From NCBI GenBank assembly GCA_002437435.1, contig DJPV01000035.1, positions 47,553-63,369 on the forward strand: 15,817 nucleotides of DNA. The letters run 5' to 3'. The notes under the pieces were generated by a model. That model worked only from the letters and a program-made list of their open reading frames with translations. It was not told the DNA's origin and made no database searches. The DNA comes from Lachnospiraceae bacterium UBA6403. GTDB taxonomy: Bacteria > Bacillota > Clostridia > Lachnospirales > Lachnospiraceae. Shown in pieces: positions 1-7,530 of this stretch (the stretch's first letter is position 1; every line of letters starts with the position of its first letter). The position numbers and the translations under genes were made by a program.

Positions 1-112
1 GGGTGAGTTTGGGCGACTGCTGACAAATAGGTGTGCGAGTCGAATAGAAATGAAGTGAGTCGAGTAATATATAAAGCATTATGCATAGTCGCAAGGGAAC
101 AAGCCCTCATTT
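1..112. other. Non-coding flank downstream of dpaB with nested inverted and direct repeats
   Basis: No convincing gene is visible here. TGACAAAT at 21-28 is the reverse complement of ATTTGTCA at 115-122, which overlaps the dpaB stop. Inside that pair, GCGACT at 13-18 matches AGTCGC at 87-92. GAGTCGA occurs twice as a direct repeat (37-43 and 57-63), and AGGG/CCCT at 94-107 can form a small hairpin. The nested layout could be a long RNA hairpin or part of a dispersed intergenic repeat. No U-run follows any stem on the minus strand, so a standard terminator for dpaB is not evident. Confidence 0.4.
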
Positions 113-697
113 TCATTTGTCACATAATACTGGCTGAAGCTGCTTCCCCTTTAAAGCCTCCTCTATCGTATCCGGTATCATGGACAGTTTTCCGATCAGG
201 GAATTCGGTTTCTTTACAGGATCATCCTGATAAAATGGGACGAAATAAATATTTTTCATATTCATAAGCATTCCGATATTCTTAAAATTCATCCCCATGG
301 CATCATTTGTCGATATGCTGATAATCAGCGGTTTATTATTCCTGATATGTGCCTTTGCTGCCATCAGCACAGGAGAATCCGTTATACCGTTACACAGCTT
401 TGCAAGTGTATTTCCTGTACATGGAGCAATAACCAATACATCCAGATACGCCTTTGGCCCAATTGGTTCTGCCTCCTGAATCGTAAAGATTCCCTTCTTC
501 CCTGTGATCCTCTGAATGTCTTTTACAAATTCATCGCCCTTACCAAATCTGGTATCGTATGTCGCCGAACGATCAGAAAAGATCGGATATACCGATATCC
601 CCATTTTCGTCATTTCTTCTATCTCTATCTTCACTTTATCAAAAGTACAAAAAGAACCGGTTATTGCAACGCCACAATTGCACCCTGATAAACTCAT
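113..697 (-). CDS. dpaB: Dipicolinate synthase subunit B
   Basis: Flavoprotein-like subunit of dipicolinate synthase. With DpaA it oxidises dihydrodipicolinate to dipicolinic acid in the mother cell; the product is loaded into the forespore core for heat resistance. From the chosen start the protein is 194 residues, close to the roughly 200 usual for SpoVFB. The N-terminal GVAITGSFCTF segment (about residues 9-19) and the APCTGNT segment (about 91-97) are typical of this flavoprotein-fold family. An ATG lies six codons upstream at 715, but AAAGGA at 706-711, 8 bases before the ATG at 697, favours the shorter form. DpaA lies upstream on the same strand with a gap of about 140 bases that holds a sigma-K-like promoter. 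The assignment is strong; the exact start is less certain. Confidence 0.93.
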   Translation of the reverse strand: MSLSGCNCGVAITGSFCTFDKVKIEIEEMTKMGISVYPIFSDRSATYDTRFGKGDEFVKDIQRITGKKGIFTIQEAEPIGPKAYLDVLVIAPCTGNTLAKLCNGITDSPVLMAAKAHIRNNKPLIISISTNDAMGMNFKNIGMLMNMKNIYFVPFYQDDPVKKPNSLIGKLSMIPDTIEEALKGKQLQPVLCDK

Positions 698-721
698 ATC
701 TATAATCCTTTCCATTCTATG

Positions 722-773
722 AATTCCATAAAATTAACATTCTGATAGATAATTTATATATAATTCCATAAAA
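722..773. repeat. 12-bp direct repeat between dpaA and dpaB
   Basis: AATTCCATAAAA occurs exactly at 722-733 and 762-773, 40 bases apart centre to centre (about four helical turns), within the dpaB leader. Two regulator half-sites in phase on the helix is one reading. Chance similarity in AT-rich DNA is the other. Confidence 0.5.
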
Positions 774-807
774 CAAATACCCCTGCAGAGTAATTTTATG
801 TTCATTA

Positions 808-835
808 TAGATTATGCCGGATATTGGAATATGTT
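808..835 (-). promoter_or_regulatory. Candidate sigma-K promoter for dpaB
   Basis: On the minus strand GCATAATCTA (808-817) fits the sigma-K -10 pattern gCATAnnnTA exactly. AACA (832-835) fits the -35 pattern mACm, with 16 bases between its AC and CATA. The site starts next to the dpaA stop codon and would give a dpaB leader of about 100 bases. The dipicolinate synthase operon of Bacillus subtilis is known to be sigma-K-controlled in the mother cell, so the fit makes biological sense. The motif is short, so this remains a prediction. Confidence 0.55.
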
Positions 836-837
836 CC

Positions 838-1701
838 TTAAAATGGCAGATGCGCCAGTACCGCCTCCCCCAGGATCTCACCTGAAGCCTTAGGCGAATA
901 CCGTCCCGGTATACCAAGGCTATGTTTGTATATTATTCCACGTTCATCCAGATAGGAAAAATCTGTTCCACCGGGTTTGGATGCGATATCAAGGATCACT
1001 ATATCCTGCCGAAATCCAGATAAAATATCCCGGTTTAATACAGGCGCTGGTATGGTATTAAAACAAAAGTCGAACTGATCAAGCTCCGCATCCGCGCCAA
1101 GCTGATCTAACAGGATCGTATGGCAGTCTCCCATCGCAGCCTTAATACAAGCTTCCACACTTCTTGCTGTAACCGTTACCTCTGCACCCATACGAAGAAG
1201 CTTCTGTGCAAGCACACGGCCACATCTTCCATAGCCGGTGACCAGACATTTGCTGTTCTCAATATTAATATTACTCATCATAAAGCTTTCAGCGATCGCC
1301 CCCTCTGCCGTAGCTACTGCATTCTTAAGTGCCACACAGTCATCCTTCATATAATCATAATATGGTATGCCGGCTGCTGTACAGACATCTGTCAGTCTGG
1401 AAGGAAGCACACCGCCACATACGAAATCAAAAGCTGTAAGACTGTCTGCGATATCTTTTATCGTAAGCTCTGTACATCCGTTGATATGGATTTCATCCTT
1501 TATAACCGGAACAGGTAATAACAGTATCTTTTTTTCAATTGCATCGTTATTTCTGAGAGATTCAAAAAGTTTTTCCCAGCCGTTGTATTCATTCTCACAG
1601 TCTGGTACTTTATATGTTATGACATGTGCTCCCTGTTCTTTTAAATATGCCATTTGATAGTGACAACGCATATCTCCACCTATTTCTACAAACTGTCTCA
1701 A
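838..1701 (-). CDS. dpaA: Dipicolinate synthase subunit A
   Basis: NAD(P)-dependent subunit of dipicolinate synthase, which makes the spore-core chelator dipicolinic acid from the lysine-pathway intermediate. The protein has 287 residues (B. subtilis SpoVFA is about 297). The N-terminal part includes the conserved PYYDYMKDD stretch at about 113-121. A Rossmann dinucleotide motif, TGYGRCG, lies at 155-161, followed by a catalytic-domain-like second half. The start is TTG at 1701, supported by a perfect AGGAGG at 1709-1714 with 7-base spacing; the nearby ATG at 1706 is in another frame and stops at once. It follows dacF by 86 bases and precedes dpaB. The assignment is strong. Confidence 0.94.
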   Translation of the reverse strand: MRQFVEIGGDMRCHYQMAYLKEQGAHVITYKVPDCENEYNGWEKLFESLRNNDAIEKKILLLPVPVIKDEIHINGCTELTIKDIADSLTAFDFVCGGVLPSRLTDVCTAAGIPYYDYMKDDCVALKNAVATAEGAIAESFMMSNINIENSKCLVTGYGRCGRVLAQKLLRMGAEVTVTARSVEACIKAAMGDCHTILLDQLGADAELDQFDFCFNTIPAPVLNRDILSGFRQDIVILDIASKPGGTDFSYLDERGIIYKHSLGIPGRYSPKASGEILGEAVLAHLPF

Positions 1702-1708
1702 ATCATAT

Positions 1709-1714
1709 CCTCCT
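1709..1714 (-). promoter_or_regulatory. Ribosome binding site fixing a TTG start for dpaA
   Basis: AGGAGG on the minus strand, 7 bases before the TTG at 1701. No alternative in-frame start has a comparable site. Confidence 0.85.
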
Positions 1715-1787
1715 ACTTATAGATTTGCTTACTTCTGTCAGATGTATAATTCATTCTGTTTCTGATTGTTGAATTTTTACAGCCGGA

Positions 1788-3146
1788 TCAGGAAAAATTC
1801 CTGCCTATGTAGTCTTTTATATATTTCTTTATAAAATCATGCACAGATTCACCTTGAACATTTTCTGTGATTATCACCGGATAGATCGCAAATGCTTTTC
1901 CATCAATTGACAACACCACTGAGCCTGCCTGCATTCCTGCATATATCGGGCATTCCAGATACTCCGGCAGCAGATACCTGACAGATATCTGTTCATCCGC
2001 CCGCAAAAGCAGAGTTTCCGAAAAATAGCATTCCCAGCCAACTGCTTCTATATCTTCATCTTTCATCTTTCTATAAACAGAATCCGGCGAAACCGGAATC
2101 TTATTCTTTTGAAGTATATCATCCGTAATTACATGCTCCTGATAATTCGTCAGTCCGTAATTCATTAATTTTTTTGTATCCGCCCATTTATAGGTCTTAT
2201 TTCCCGGCCACCCACAGCCAAGCAGAGCAACAATCAGTAATTTTCCATTCCGCTCCAGTGCTCCGACATAACAATATCCTGCTGAGCCGGTAAAACCGGT
2301 CTTTCCAGTCAGCGCGCCATCCATCATATTCAGAAATGCATTATGATTATTACAACTAAAGCTTCTCGTCCCCCCTATATTAGTAAAGGCATATGAAGCA
2401 GTTCTCGTTATGGCAAGGAACTGTTCCCGCTTCGGAGACTCTCGGATACAATACCGCATGATCCGTGCAAGATCCTCTGCTGTCGTTCCATGGATTCCAT
2501 GTTCATCCTTTGCGTCTAAACCATTTGGCGTAATAAAATGTGTATTTATACAACCAATATTCTTTGCTTTCTGATTCATTAGACCGGAAAATGCTTCCAC
2601 ACTTCCACCGATATGTTCCGCGATGGCGACTGCACTGTCATTATGACTTTCAAGCATCAGCGAATAAAGCAGATCCTTTAACCGATATTCTTCTCCCTCC
2701 TTGATATTTAACTGAACATCCGGCATCTTTGCAGCATAAGAAGATACAACAACATCATCATCCGGATCTCCATATTCTAATGCAAGGATACAGGTTAAGA
2801 TCTTCGTAGTACTGGCGTTTGCACGTATTTTCTCACCTGCTTTATCATACAGCACCCTGCCATTATTACCGTCCATCAGGACAGCTGATAAAGCATGAAG
2901 ATCATTGTCCGACAGCTTCACCTCTGGAACCGCCCGGCTGAAATTATTATCCTGCCTGATGTTCTCAGTTCGATAATATGCTATCTGCCATACGGGCATA
3001 TTTAACGCTTTTACAGGAATCACGGAACCAAGCAGCACGGCTGCTGTCAGAAGCCATGCAAACAGAAAACCTGCCGGAATCTTTTGTTTCATTCTTCCCG
3101 CAGGTTTCATTCTTTTTTTATGATATTTTTTATATGTTCCAGCCAT
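1788..3146 (-). CDS. dacF: D-alanyl-D-alanine carboxypeptidase (DacF-like, peptidase S11)
   Basis: Penicillin-binding D,D-carboxypeptidase that removes the terminal D-alanine of peptidoglycan stem peptides outside the membrane. Three active-site motifs are visible (numbered from the 3146 start): STTK at 112-115, SHN at 167-169 and KTG at 282-284, followed by a C-terminal beta-rich domain. A basic N-terminus leads into a hydrophobic segment (about residues 24-45) that acts as signal peptide or anchor. An ATG also exists at 3170, but GGTGAT at 3150-3155, which pairs with the 16S rRNA tail, stands just before the ATG at 3146. The stop codon sits in a short dyad (CAGGAA/TTCCTG, 1789-1803). Its place between scpB and the dipicolinate genes fits a cortex-modifying DacF role, but the S11 family has several paralogues, so the subfamily is inferred. 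Confidence 0.88.
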   Translation of the reverse strand: MAGTYKKYHKKRMKPAGRMKQKIPAGFLFAWLLTAAVLLGSVIPVKALNMPVWQIAYYRTENIRQDNNFSRAVPEVKLSDNDLHALSAVLMDGNNGRVLYDKAGEKIRANASTTKILTCILALEYGDPDDDVVVSSYAAKMPDVQLNIKEGEEYRLKDLLYSLMLESHNDSAVAIAEHIGGSVEAFSGLMNQKAKNIGCINTHFITPNGLDAKDEHGIHGTTAEDLARIMRYCIRESPKREQFLAITRTASYAFTNIGGTRSFSCNNHNAFLNMMDGALTGKTGFTGSAGYCYVGALERNGKLLIVALLGCGWPGNKTYKWADTKKLMNYGLTNYQEHVITDDILQKNKIPVSPDSVYRKMKDEDIEAVGWECYFSETLLLRADEQISVRYLLPEYLECPIYAGMQAGSVVLSIDGKAFAIYPVIITENVQGESVHDFIKKYIKDYIGRNFS

Positions 3147-3200
3147 ATCATCACCAGATATATTCTTCATTCATAAAAATATATTCTGTATCCGGCTGTT

Positions 3201-3959
3201 TTATGCCTCATTATCCAAACCAAGTGTGATCTCGTTTGCCTCTTCCTGCGCTTCTTTCTTGAAATCCTCGATCTTATCCGGACTGATCATCGGAAGTTCT
3301 TCCGTAGATGCAACACCAAAACTTCGCAGGAATTCCTCCGTCGTTCCAAACAGAATCGGACGTCCCGGTGCATCCAGACGTCCAACCTCATCTACCAATC
3401 CATATTCCATCAACTTATTGATCGCATGCGCACAGGATACTCCACGGATAGCTTCGATCTCCGGTCTGGTGATCGGCTGTTTATAAGCTACGATTGATAA
3501 AGTTTCAAGAAGTACATCTGTCAGATTCGGCTTCTTCGGTGTACAGACAACTTTTGTCAGTACATCATAATATTCATTTCTGGTACATAACTGATAAGCA
3601 TTTTCAAGTTCTACCATCTTGATGCCGCGATCCGACTGATTGTAAATTTCAAGCACTTCTTCCATCTGATTGGACAGCTTCTTTGTCTCCATATCAAGCG
3701 CTTTTGCAAGTCCGTCTACTGACACGGATTCTCCGATGGAAAACAATATTGCCTCAACCACGGATACCAGATAATCTGTACTGTATTCTTTATAAGTAAC
3801 CGGCTGTTCTTTTGCATTCTCTGATGTCATCTCTTTTTCAACTGATTCTGACAGATCTGACTGTTCTGCTTTAAATGTGTCAGCCTTGCTGCTCTCATCA
3901 CTATCATATTCTTTTAAATTACTTGCTGCTTCGTTCTCTTTTATCTCACCCATACCCAT
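3201..3959 (-). CDS. scpB: Segregation and condensation protein B
   Basis: ScpB is the winged-helix dimer that binds the ScpA kleisin and completes the Smc condensin complex on the nucleoid. Two tandem winged-helix domains begin at about residue 64 (LVSVVEAILFSIGE) and include the conserved YKQPITRPEIEAIRG region. The frame is open upstream to an ATG at 4040, but that start would overlap scpA by 80 bases. The ATG at 3959 lies one base after the scpA TAA and has GAGG 5 bases upstream, so it is chosen, giving 252 residues. This is longer than the usual roughly 190-200 because about 60 Asp/Glu/Ser-rich, probably disordered residues precede the core. The family call is secure. Confidence 0.93.
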   Translation of the reverse strand: MGMGEIKENEAASNLKEYDSDESSKADTFKAEQSDLSESVEKEMTSENAKEQPVTYKEYSTDYLVSVVEAILFSIGESVSVDGLAKALDMETKKLSNQMEEVLEIYNQSDRGIKMVELENAYQLCTRNEYYDVLTKVVCTPKKPNLTDVLLETLSIVAYKQPITRPEIEAIRGVSCAHAINKLMEYGLVDEVGRLDAPGRPILFGTTEEFLRSFGVASTEELPMISPDKIEDFKKEAQEEANEITLGLDNEA

Positions 3960-3960
3960 C

Positions 3961-4848
3961 TTATCCTCGTTCTGTACCATCTGATTCATCATCTGCCTGA
4001 TGACTGTTCTCTGCGTCTTTTTCTGTGAATCCCGAAGCATTTATACCTGTTTTATATGCATCGGAATTCAAGCCGTCCAATTCATATGTTTCAATATCGT
4101 CCTTGGAATCTATGATGATCTCTCCAAATATTTTCTCCTGTCGTATCTGGATTGCTCCGATCTTCATGAGCTCTAAGATTGCAAGAAATGTTACAATTAT
4201 ATTTGACCGCGAAGCCTGCATCTCAAGCAGTGTCCGGAAATTGATTCCGACAAGTCCTCGAACCTGTTCCCGAACCTCTGCCATCTTTACCTCAAGTGAG
4301 ATTTCCTCTCTCTCGATATTCTTGAACTTACTACGGATCGGATCTACCTTTTCAACCTGTTTTCGCATCACAGACTTGAATATCTCATTCAGTTTCTCCA
4401 GATTAATGTCATATTCTGAAATCAACGCAATCGGATCTACTGTCGGCTTAAAATTCTTTACTTCAGCAGGAATACTCTCTTTTTTATAAAATGCCTTTGC
4501 ACCGTCAAGCTCCAGATCTTTCAGTTCACTTGCTGCATATTTGTACATCTTGTATTCCAAAAGTCTGCGGACAAGCTCATCTCTTGGATCCTCTTCCTCC
4601 TCATCCTCTTCTGTTACCTTCGGAAGAAGCATCTTGGACTTGATACGGATCAGGGTTGCCGCCATTACAAGGAACTCACTCATAACATCCAGATCTTCCT
4701 CCTCCATATGATTCACATAATCCAGATATTGCTCTGTGATCGTTACAATCGGTATATCATAAATATTCACTTTATTCTTTTCGATCAGATGAAGGAGCAG
4801 ATCAAGTGGTCCTTCAAAAACATTCAGTTTTACATCGATTGCCGACAT
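3961..4848 (-). CDS. scpA: Segregation and condensation protein A (kleisin)
   Basis: ScpA is the kleisin that bridges the Smc head domains and binds ScpB. The N-terminal VFEGPLDLLLHLIEKNK signature (about residues 10-26) is diagnostic. An acidic linker (TEEDEEEEDPRDE, about 79-91) and a C-terminal winged-helix region (to about 245) follow. The last roughly 45 residues form a polar acidic tail beyond the usual end; ScpA proteins are commonly about 250 residues and this one has 295. The start at 4848 has GGGAG 5 bases upstream. The gene is one base from scpB and 60 bases after spoIVA. No promoter is obvious in that gap, so read-through from spoIVA or beyond is likely. Confidence 0.95.
   Translation of the reverse strand: MSAIDVKLNVFEGPLDLLLHLIEKNKVNIYDIPIVTITEQYLDYVNHMEEEDLDVMSEFLVMAATLIRIKSKMLLPKVTEEDEEEEDPRDELVRRLLEYKMYKYAASELKDLELDGAKAFYKKESIPAEVKNFKPTVDPIALISEYDINLEKLNEIFKSVMRKQVEKVDPIRSKFKNIEREEISLEVKMAEVREQVRGLVGINFRTLLEMQASRSNIIVTFLAILELMKIGAIQIRQEKIFGEIIIDSKDDIETYELDGLNSDAYKTGINASGFTEKDAENSHQADDESDGTERG
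3965..3968 (-). promoter_or_regulatory. Ribosome binding site deciding the scpB start
   Basis: GAGG on the minus strand with 5-base spacing to the ATG at 3959. It overlaps the last codons of scpA, so translation of the two partners is probably coupled. Confidence 0.75.
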
Positions 4849-4908
4849 TGTTTCTCCCTTTATCCCTCACAGGAGCCACGCAAACCCCTGCTTTCGTTCT
4901 TCATATGC

Positions 4909-6381
4909 TTATATGATAATGCAGACCAGTCCTCCATTTCCATCATTTACGATCTTTTCCATGGTATCCTGCAGTTTCTGCTTACTTTCTACATTCATCT
5001 TGTTTGTCTTTGTATTCAGGCCATCTTCTACCAACTGTTCGATCGATTTGCCAAATATATTGACATCCCAGATATCTTCTCCGTTCTCTCCGGTACTGGT
5101 CTTAATATACTCTACCAGATCCTCTGCCTGCTCCTTCGTACCAACGATAGGTGCAATCTCCGTTGTGATATTCGCCTTGATCATATGTACGGAAGGCGCT
5201 TCTGCTTTGATCTTAACGCCATACTTGTTGCCAGCCTTGATAAGTTCCGGTGTCTCAAGCGTTATATCTTCTTTTTCGGGCATTACAAGCCCATATCCAC
5301 CATTTTTCACACTGTCAAGTGCATTCATAACGCCATTGCAGAATTTCTTCTTTTCTGCCATATCTTTTATTTCAGTTATAAAATCATATTCATTATGGAT
5401 GTCTGTTCCAAGCATATCGGAAAGCATCTCATAATAATATCTGTTATAGATCGTTACCTGTACATTTAACGAACCATCTGCCAGATTTATATTGTTATAT
5501 GTATATTTCTCCACATATTCGTTTTCAGGGAACGAACAGTGAACCATGTCATAGATATGCTGGTTACCATTCATGATGTCCATGGCATTTTCAATGACAC
5601 TTTTTTTGACCTTATTATCATTTTCAGATACTTCCAGCCATTTTGGAATTACAAAATTAATACATGTGATCGGAAAACTGTATAACATGGATGTAAAGAT
5701 CTCATTAATATCATTCCTGCTCAACTGGTCACAATTTATCGGAAGCACTGCTACTCCGTATTTATCTACCAGCGAATCCACCAGATCTTTTGTCTCTGGC
5801 GAACCGGGACGATTCGTATTCAGTATAACTACAAACGGCTTTCCGATCGCTTTTAACTCTGCAATCGTCTTTTCTTCTGCATCGATATAATTCTCTCTGT
5901 CGAGATCACCAAAGCTTCCATCGCAGGTGACCACAATTCCGATCGTCGAATGGCTGTTTATAACCTTTTTTGTTCCGATCTCTGCCGCCTTCGCAAATGG
6001 AATATCGTAATCAAACCACGGGGTCTTAACCATCCGTTCTTTTCCATCTTCTGTCTGACCTTCTGCACCTTCTACAACATAACCGACACAGTCGATCAAG
6101 CGAACCCTCATGTCGATCTCATCATCGACACGGATATCCACTCCTTCTTTCGGAATGAATTTTGGTTCTGTCGTCATAATCGTCTTACCGGATGCCGACT
6201 GAGGCATCTCATCCAGTGCAATCTCGCGGTCATTCTCATCTTTTATGTTTGGAAGAACCATCATCTCCATAAACCGCTTGATAAATGTTGATTTTCCCGT
6301 TCGAACCGGGCCGACAATACCAAGATAAATCTCTCCATTTGTCCTGACATTGATATCGTTATACACGTTAAAGCCTTCCAT
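4909..6381 (-). CDS. spoIVA: Stage IV sporulation protein A, spore-coat morphogenetic ATPase
   Basis: SpoIVA hydrolyses ATP to polymerise into the basement layer of the spore coat on the outer forespore membrane, where SpoVM recruits it. The chosen start gives 490 residues, matching the roughly 492 of the family. A Walker A motif (GPVRTGKST) lies at 24-32, the downstream segment RLIDCVGYV resembles the switch region, and the C-terminus ends with the conserved GGL...III hydrophobic tail involved in membrane and coat assembly. An in-frame ATG at 6396 is rejected because AGGAGG stands 5 bases before the ATG at 6381. The gene follows gpsA after about 90 bases that contain a perfect dyad. The assignment is very strong. 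Confidence 0.97.
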   Translation of the reverse strand: MEGFNVYNDINVRTNGEIYLGIVGPVRTGKSTFIKRFMEMMVLPNIKDENDREIALDEMPQSASGKTIMTTEPKFIPKEGVDIRVDDEIDMRVRLIDCVGYVVEGAEGQTEDGKERMVKTPWFDYDIPFAKAAEIGTKKVINSHSTIGIVVTCDGSFGDLDRENYIDAEEKTIAELKAIGKPFVVILNTNRPGSPETKDLVDSLVDKYGVAVLPINCDQLSRNDINEIFTSMLYSFPITCINFVIPKWLEVSENDNKVKKSVIENAMDIMNGNQHIYDMVHCSFPENEYVEKYTYNNINLADGSLNVQVTIYNRYYYEMLSDMLGTDIHNEYDFITEIKDMAEKKKFCNGVMNALDSVKNGGYGLVMPEKEDITLETPELIKAGNKYGVKIKAEAPSVHMIKANITTEIAPIVGTKEQAEDLVEYIKTSTGENGEDIWDVNIFGKSIEQLVEDGLNTKTNKMNVESKQKLQDTMEKIVNDGNGGLVCIII

Positions 6382-6386
6382 ATATA

Positions 6387-6392
6387 CCTCCT
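6387..6392 (-). promoter_or_regulatory. Ribosome binding site deciding the spoIVA start
   Basis: Perfect AGGAGG on the minus strand, 5 bases before the ATG at 6381. It lies inside the longer possible reading and argues against the ATG at 6396. Confidence 0.88.
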
Positions 6393-6405
6393 GCACATTT
6401 CTTTG

Positions 6406-6465
6406 TACCCTATGTAAAGATTATCATATATGTAATATATGAAACGGCTTTTCCAAGTATGTCAA
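6406..6465 (-). promoter_or_regulatory. Candidate spoIVA promoter region with a perfect dyad
   Basis: The gpsA-spoIVA gap holds a 19-bp palindrome, TCATATAT-gta-ATATATGA (6424-6442). Downstream on the minus strand is CATAGGGTA (6406-6414), which fits CATAnnnTA of mother-cell sigma factors, with an AC pair 17 bases upstream. A perfect TTGACA (6460-6465) lies just after the gpsA stop but lacks a well-spaced -10 (TATATT only at 20 bases). spoIVA is sigma-E-dependent in B. subtilis, and I see no good sigma-E -35 here. The promoter class is therefore unsettled. Confidence 0.35.
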
Positions 6466-6469
6466 AAAA

Positions 6470-7471
6470 TTATTCTTCGATCGTAAGTTCCGGCTTTCTG
6501 TCTCTGCTAAGCAGATCCACAACAGCTTCTCTTGCCGGTTTACCTTCAAATAATACCTTATTTACTTCTTCGACGATTGGCATATCGACGCCATATTTTT
6601 TGGCAAGCTGCAGGGTTGCTTTTGCTGAATATACACCTTCTACAACCATTTTTACTTCAGCCATGGCTTCTTTATAACTCTTTCCCTGACCAATCAGGTA
6701 ACCGGCATTTCGGTTACGGCTGTGCTTGGAGGTACAGGTTACGATCAGGTCTCCCATACCGGATAATCCGGCAAGAGTCTCCACATGAGCGCCCATAGCA
6801 GTACCAAGTCTTATAATCTCTGCCATTCCTCTGGTCATTAAAGCTGCCTTGGTATTATCTCCAAAGCCAAGTCCATCTGTGATTCCGGCAGCCAATGCTA
6901 TAACATTCTTAACCGAACCACCAAGTTCGATGCCTGTTACATCTGTACTTGTATAAACACGAAATACATCATTCATAAATGTATTCTGGATCAATTTCGC
7001 TGTATCCATATCACGCGCACCAGCAACAACAGTAGTTGGAATACCGATTCCAACTTCCTCTGCATGGCTTGGTCCTGAGAGGACTCCCACCTTTGCTCCC
7101 GGAATCTCACTTTCAATGATCTCAACGATCGGTGTCAGTGTTGCTTCTTCGATTCCCTTACTTACATTGACGATCAGCTGATCCTTTGTTACATAAGGAG
7201 CGATCTTCTTTGCTGTACTTCTTATAAACGGAGATGGAACCGCACATACGATCATCTTTTTACCAACTATTGTCTGTTTCAGATCTGTTGTAAAGGTGAT
7301 TGTCTCATTCAAATGAACGCCCGGCAGACGATCTCTCTGTTCTCTGTATGTGTTCAACATCTCGATTTCTTTTTCATCTATAGACCAGACAGTTATATCA
7401 TGCCCATTTCCCGCCAGCAGGTTTGCAAGTGCTGACCCCCAGCTTCCTGCTCCTAAAATACCAATTATCAT
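6470..7471 (-). CDS. gpsA: Glycerol-3-phosphate dehydrogenase [NAD(P)+]
   Basis: Cytoplasmic enzyme reducing dihydroxyacetone phosphate to sn-glycerol 3-phosphate, the backbone for phospholipid synthesis. The N-terminal Rossmann motif GAGSWG (7-12), the VSKG segment around K104, SGPSHAEEV (131-139) and the catalytic lysine in GGSVKN (K187) are all present. The length of 333 residues matches the family. The start at 7471 has GGAGAGG 9 bases upstream. The gene follows plsY by about 60 bases; PlsY consumes the product of this enzyme, so the pair forms a functional unit at the entry to membrane lipid synthesis. Confidence 0.97.
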   Translation of the reverse strand: MIIGILGAGSWGSALANLLAGNGHDITVWSIDEKEIEMLNTYREQRDRLPGVHLNETITFTTDLKQTIVGKKMIVCAVPSPFIRSTAKKIAPYVTKDQLIVNVSKGIEEATLTPIVEIIESEIPGAKVGVLSGPSHAEEVGIGIPTTVVAGARDMDTAKLIQNTFMNDVFRVYTSTDVTGIELGGSVKNVIALAAGITDGLGFGDNTKAALMTRGMAEIIRLGTAMGAHVETLAGLSGMGDLIVTCTSKHSRNRNAGYLIGQGKSYKEAMAEVKMVVEGVYSAKATLQLAKKYGVDMPIVEEVNKVLFEGKPAREAVVDLLSRDRKPELTIEE

Positions 7472-7530
7472 ACTATTTTACCTCTCCATCTTATAAATCT
7501 TCATGGTTGAATAAATCTCAAACAATATTT

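Noticed and set aside
838..3146. Standard housekeeping promoter for the dacF-dpaA block
   Set aside because: I scanned the gaps at 1702-1787 and 3147-3200 and found no convincing -10/-35 pair or sporulation sigma motif, so none is listed.
3960..4040. Longer scpB starting at the ATG at 4040
   Set aside because: It would overlap scpA by 80 bases, and the overlapping residues show no ScpB similarity. The ATG at 3959 has GAGG with 5-base spacing and follows the scpA stop by one base.
4708..5469. Plus-strand reading frame of 253 codons
   Set aside because: It lies opposite scpA and spoIVA, both recognisable along their full length. Its protein is rich in Ile, Phe, Cys and His as expected for an antisense shadow, and no ribosome site is evident.
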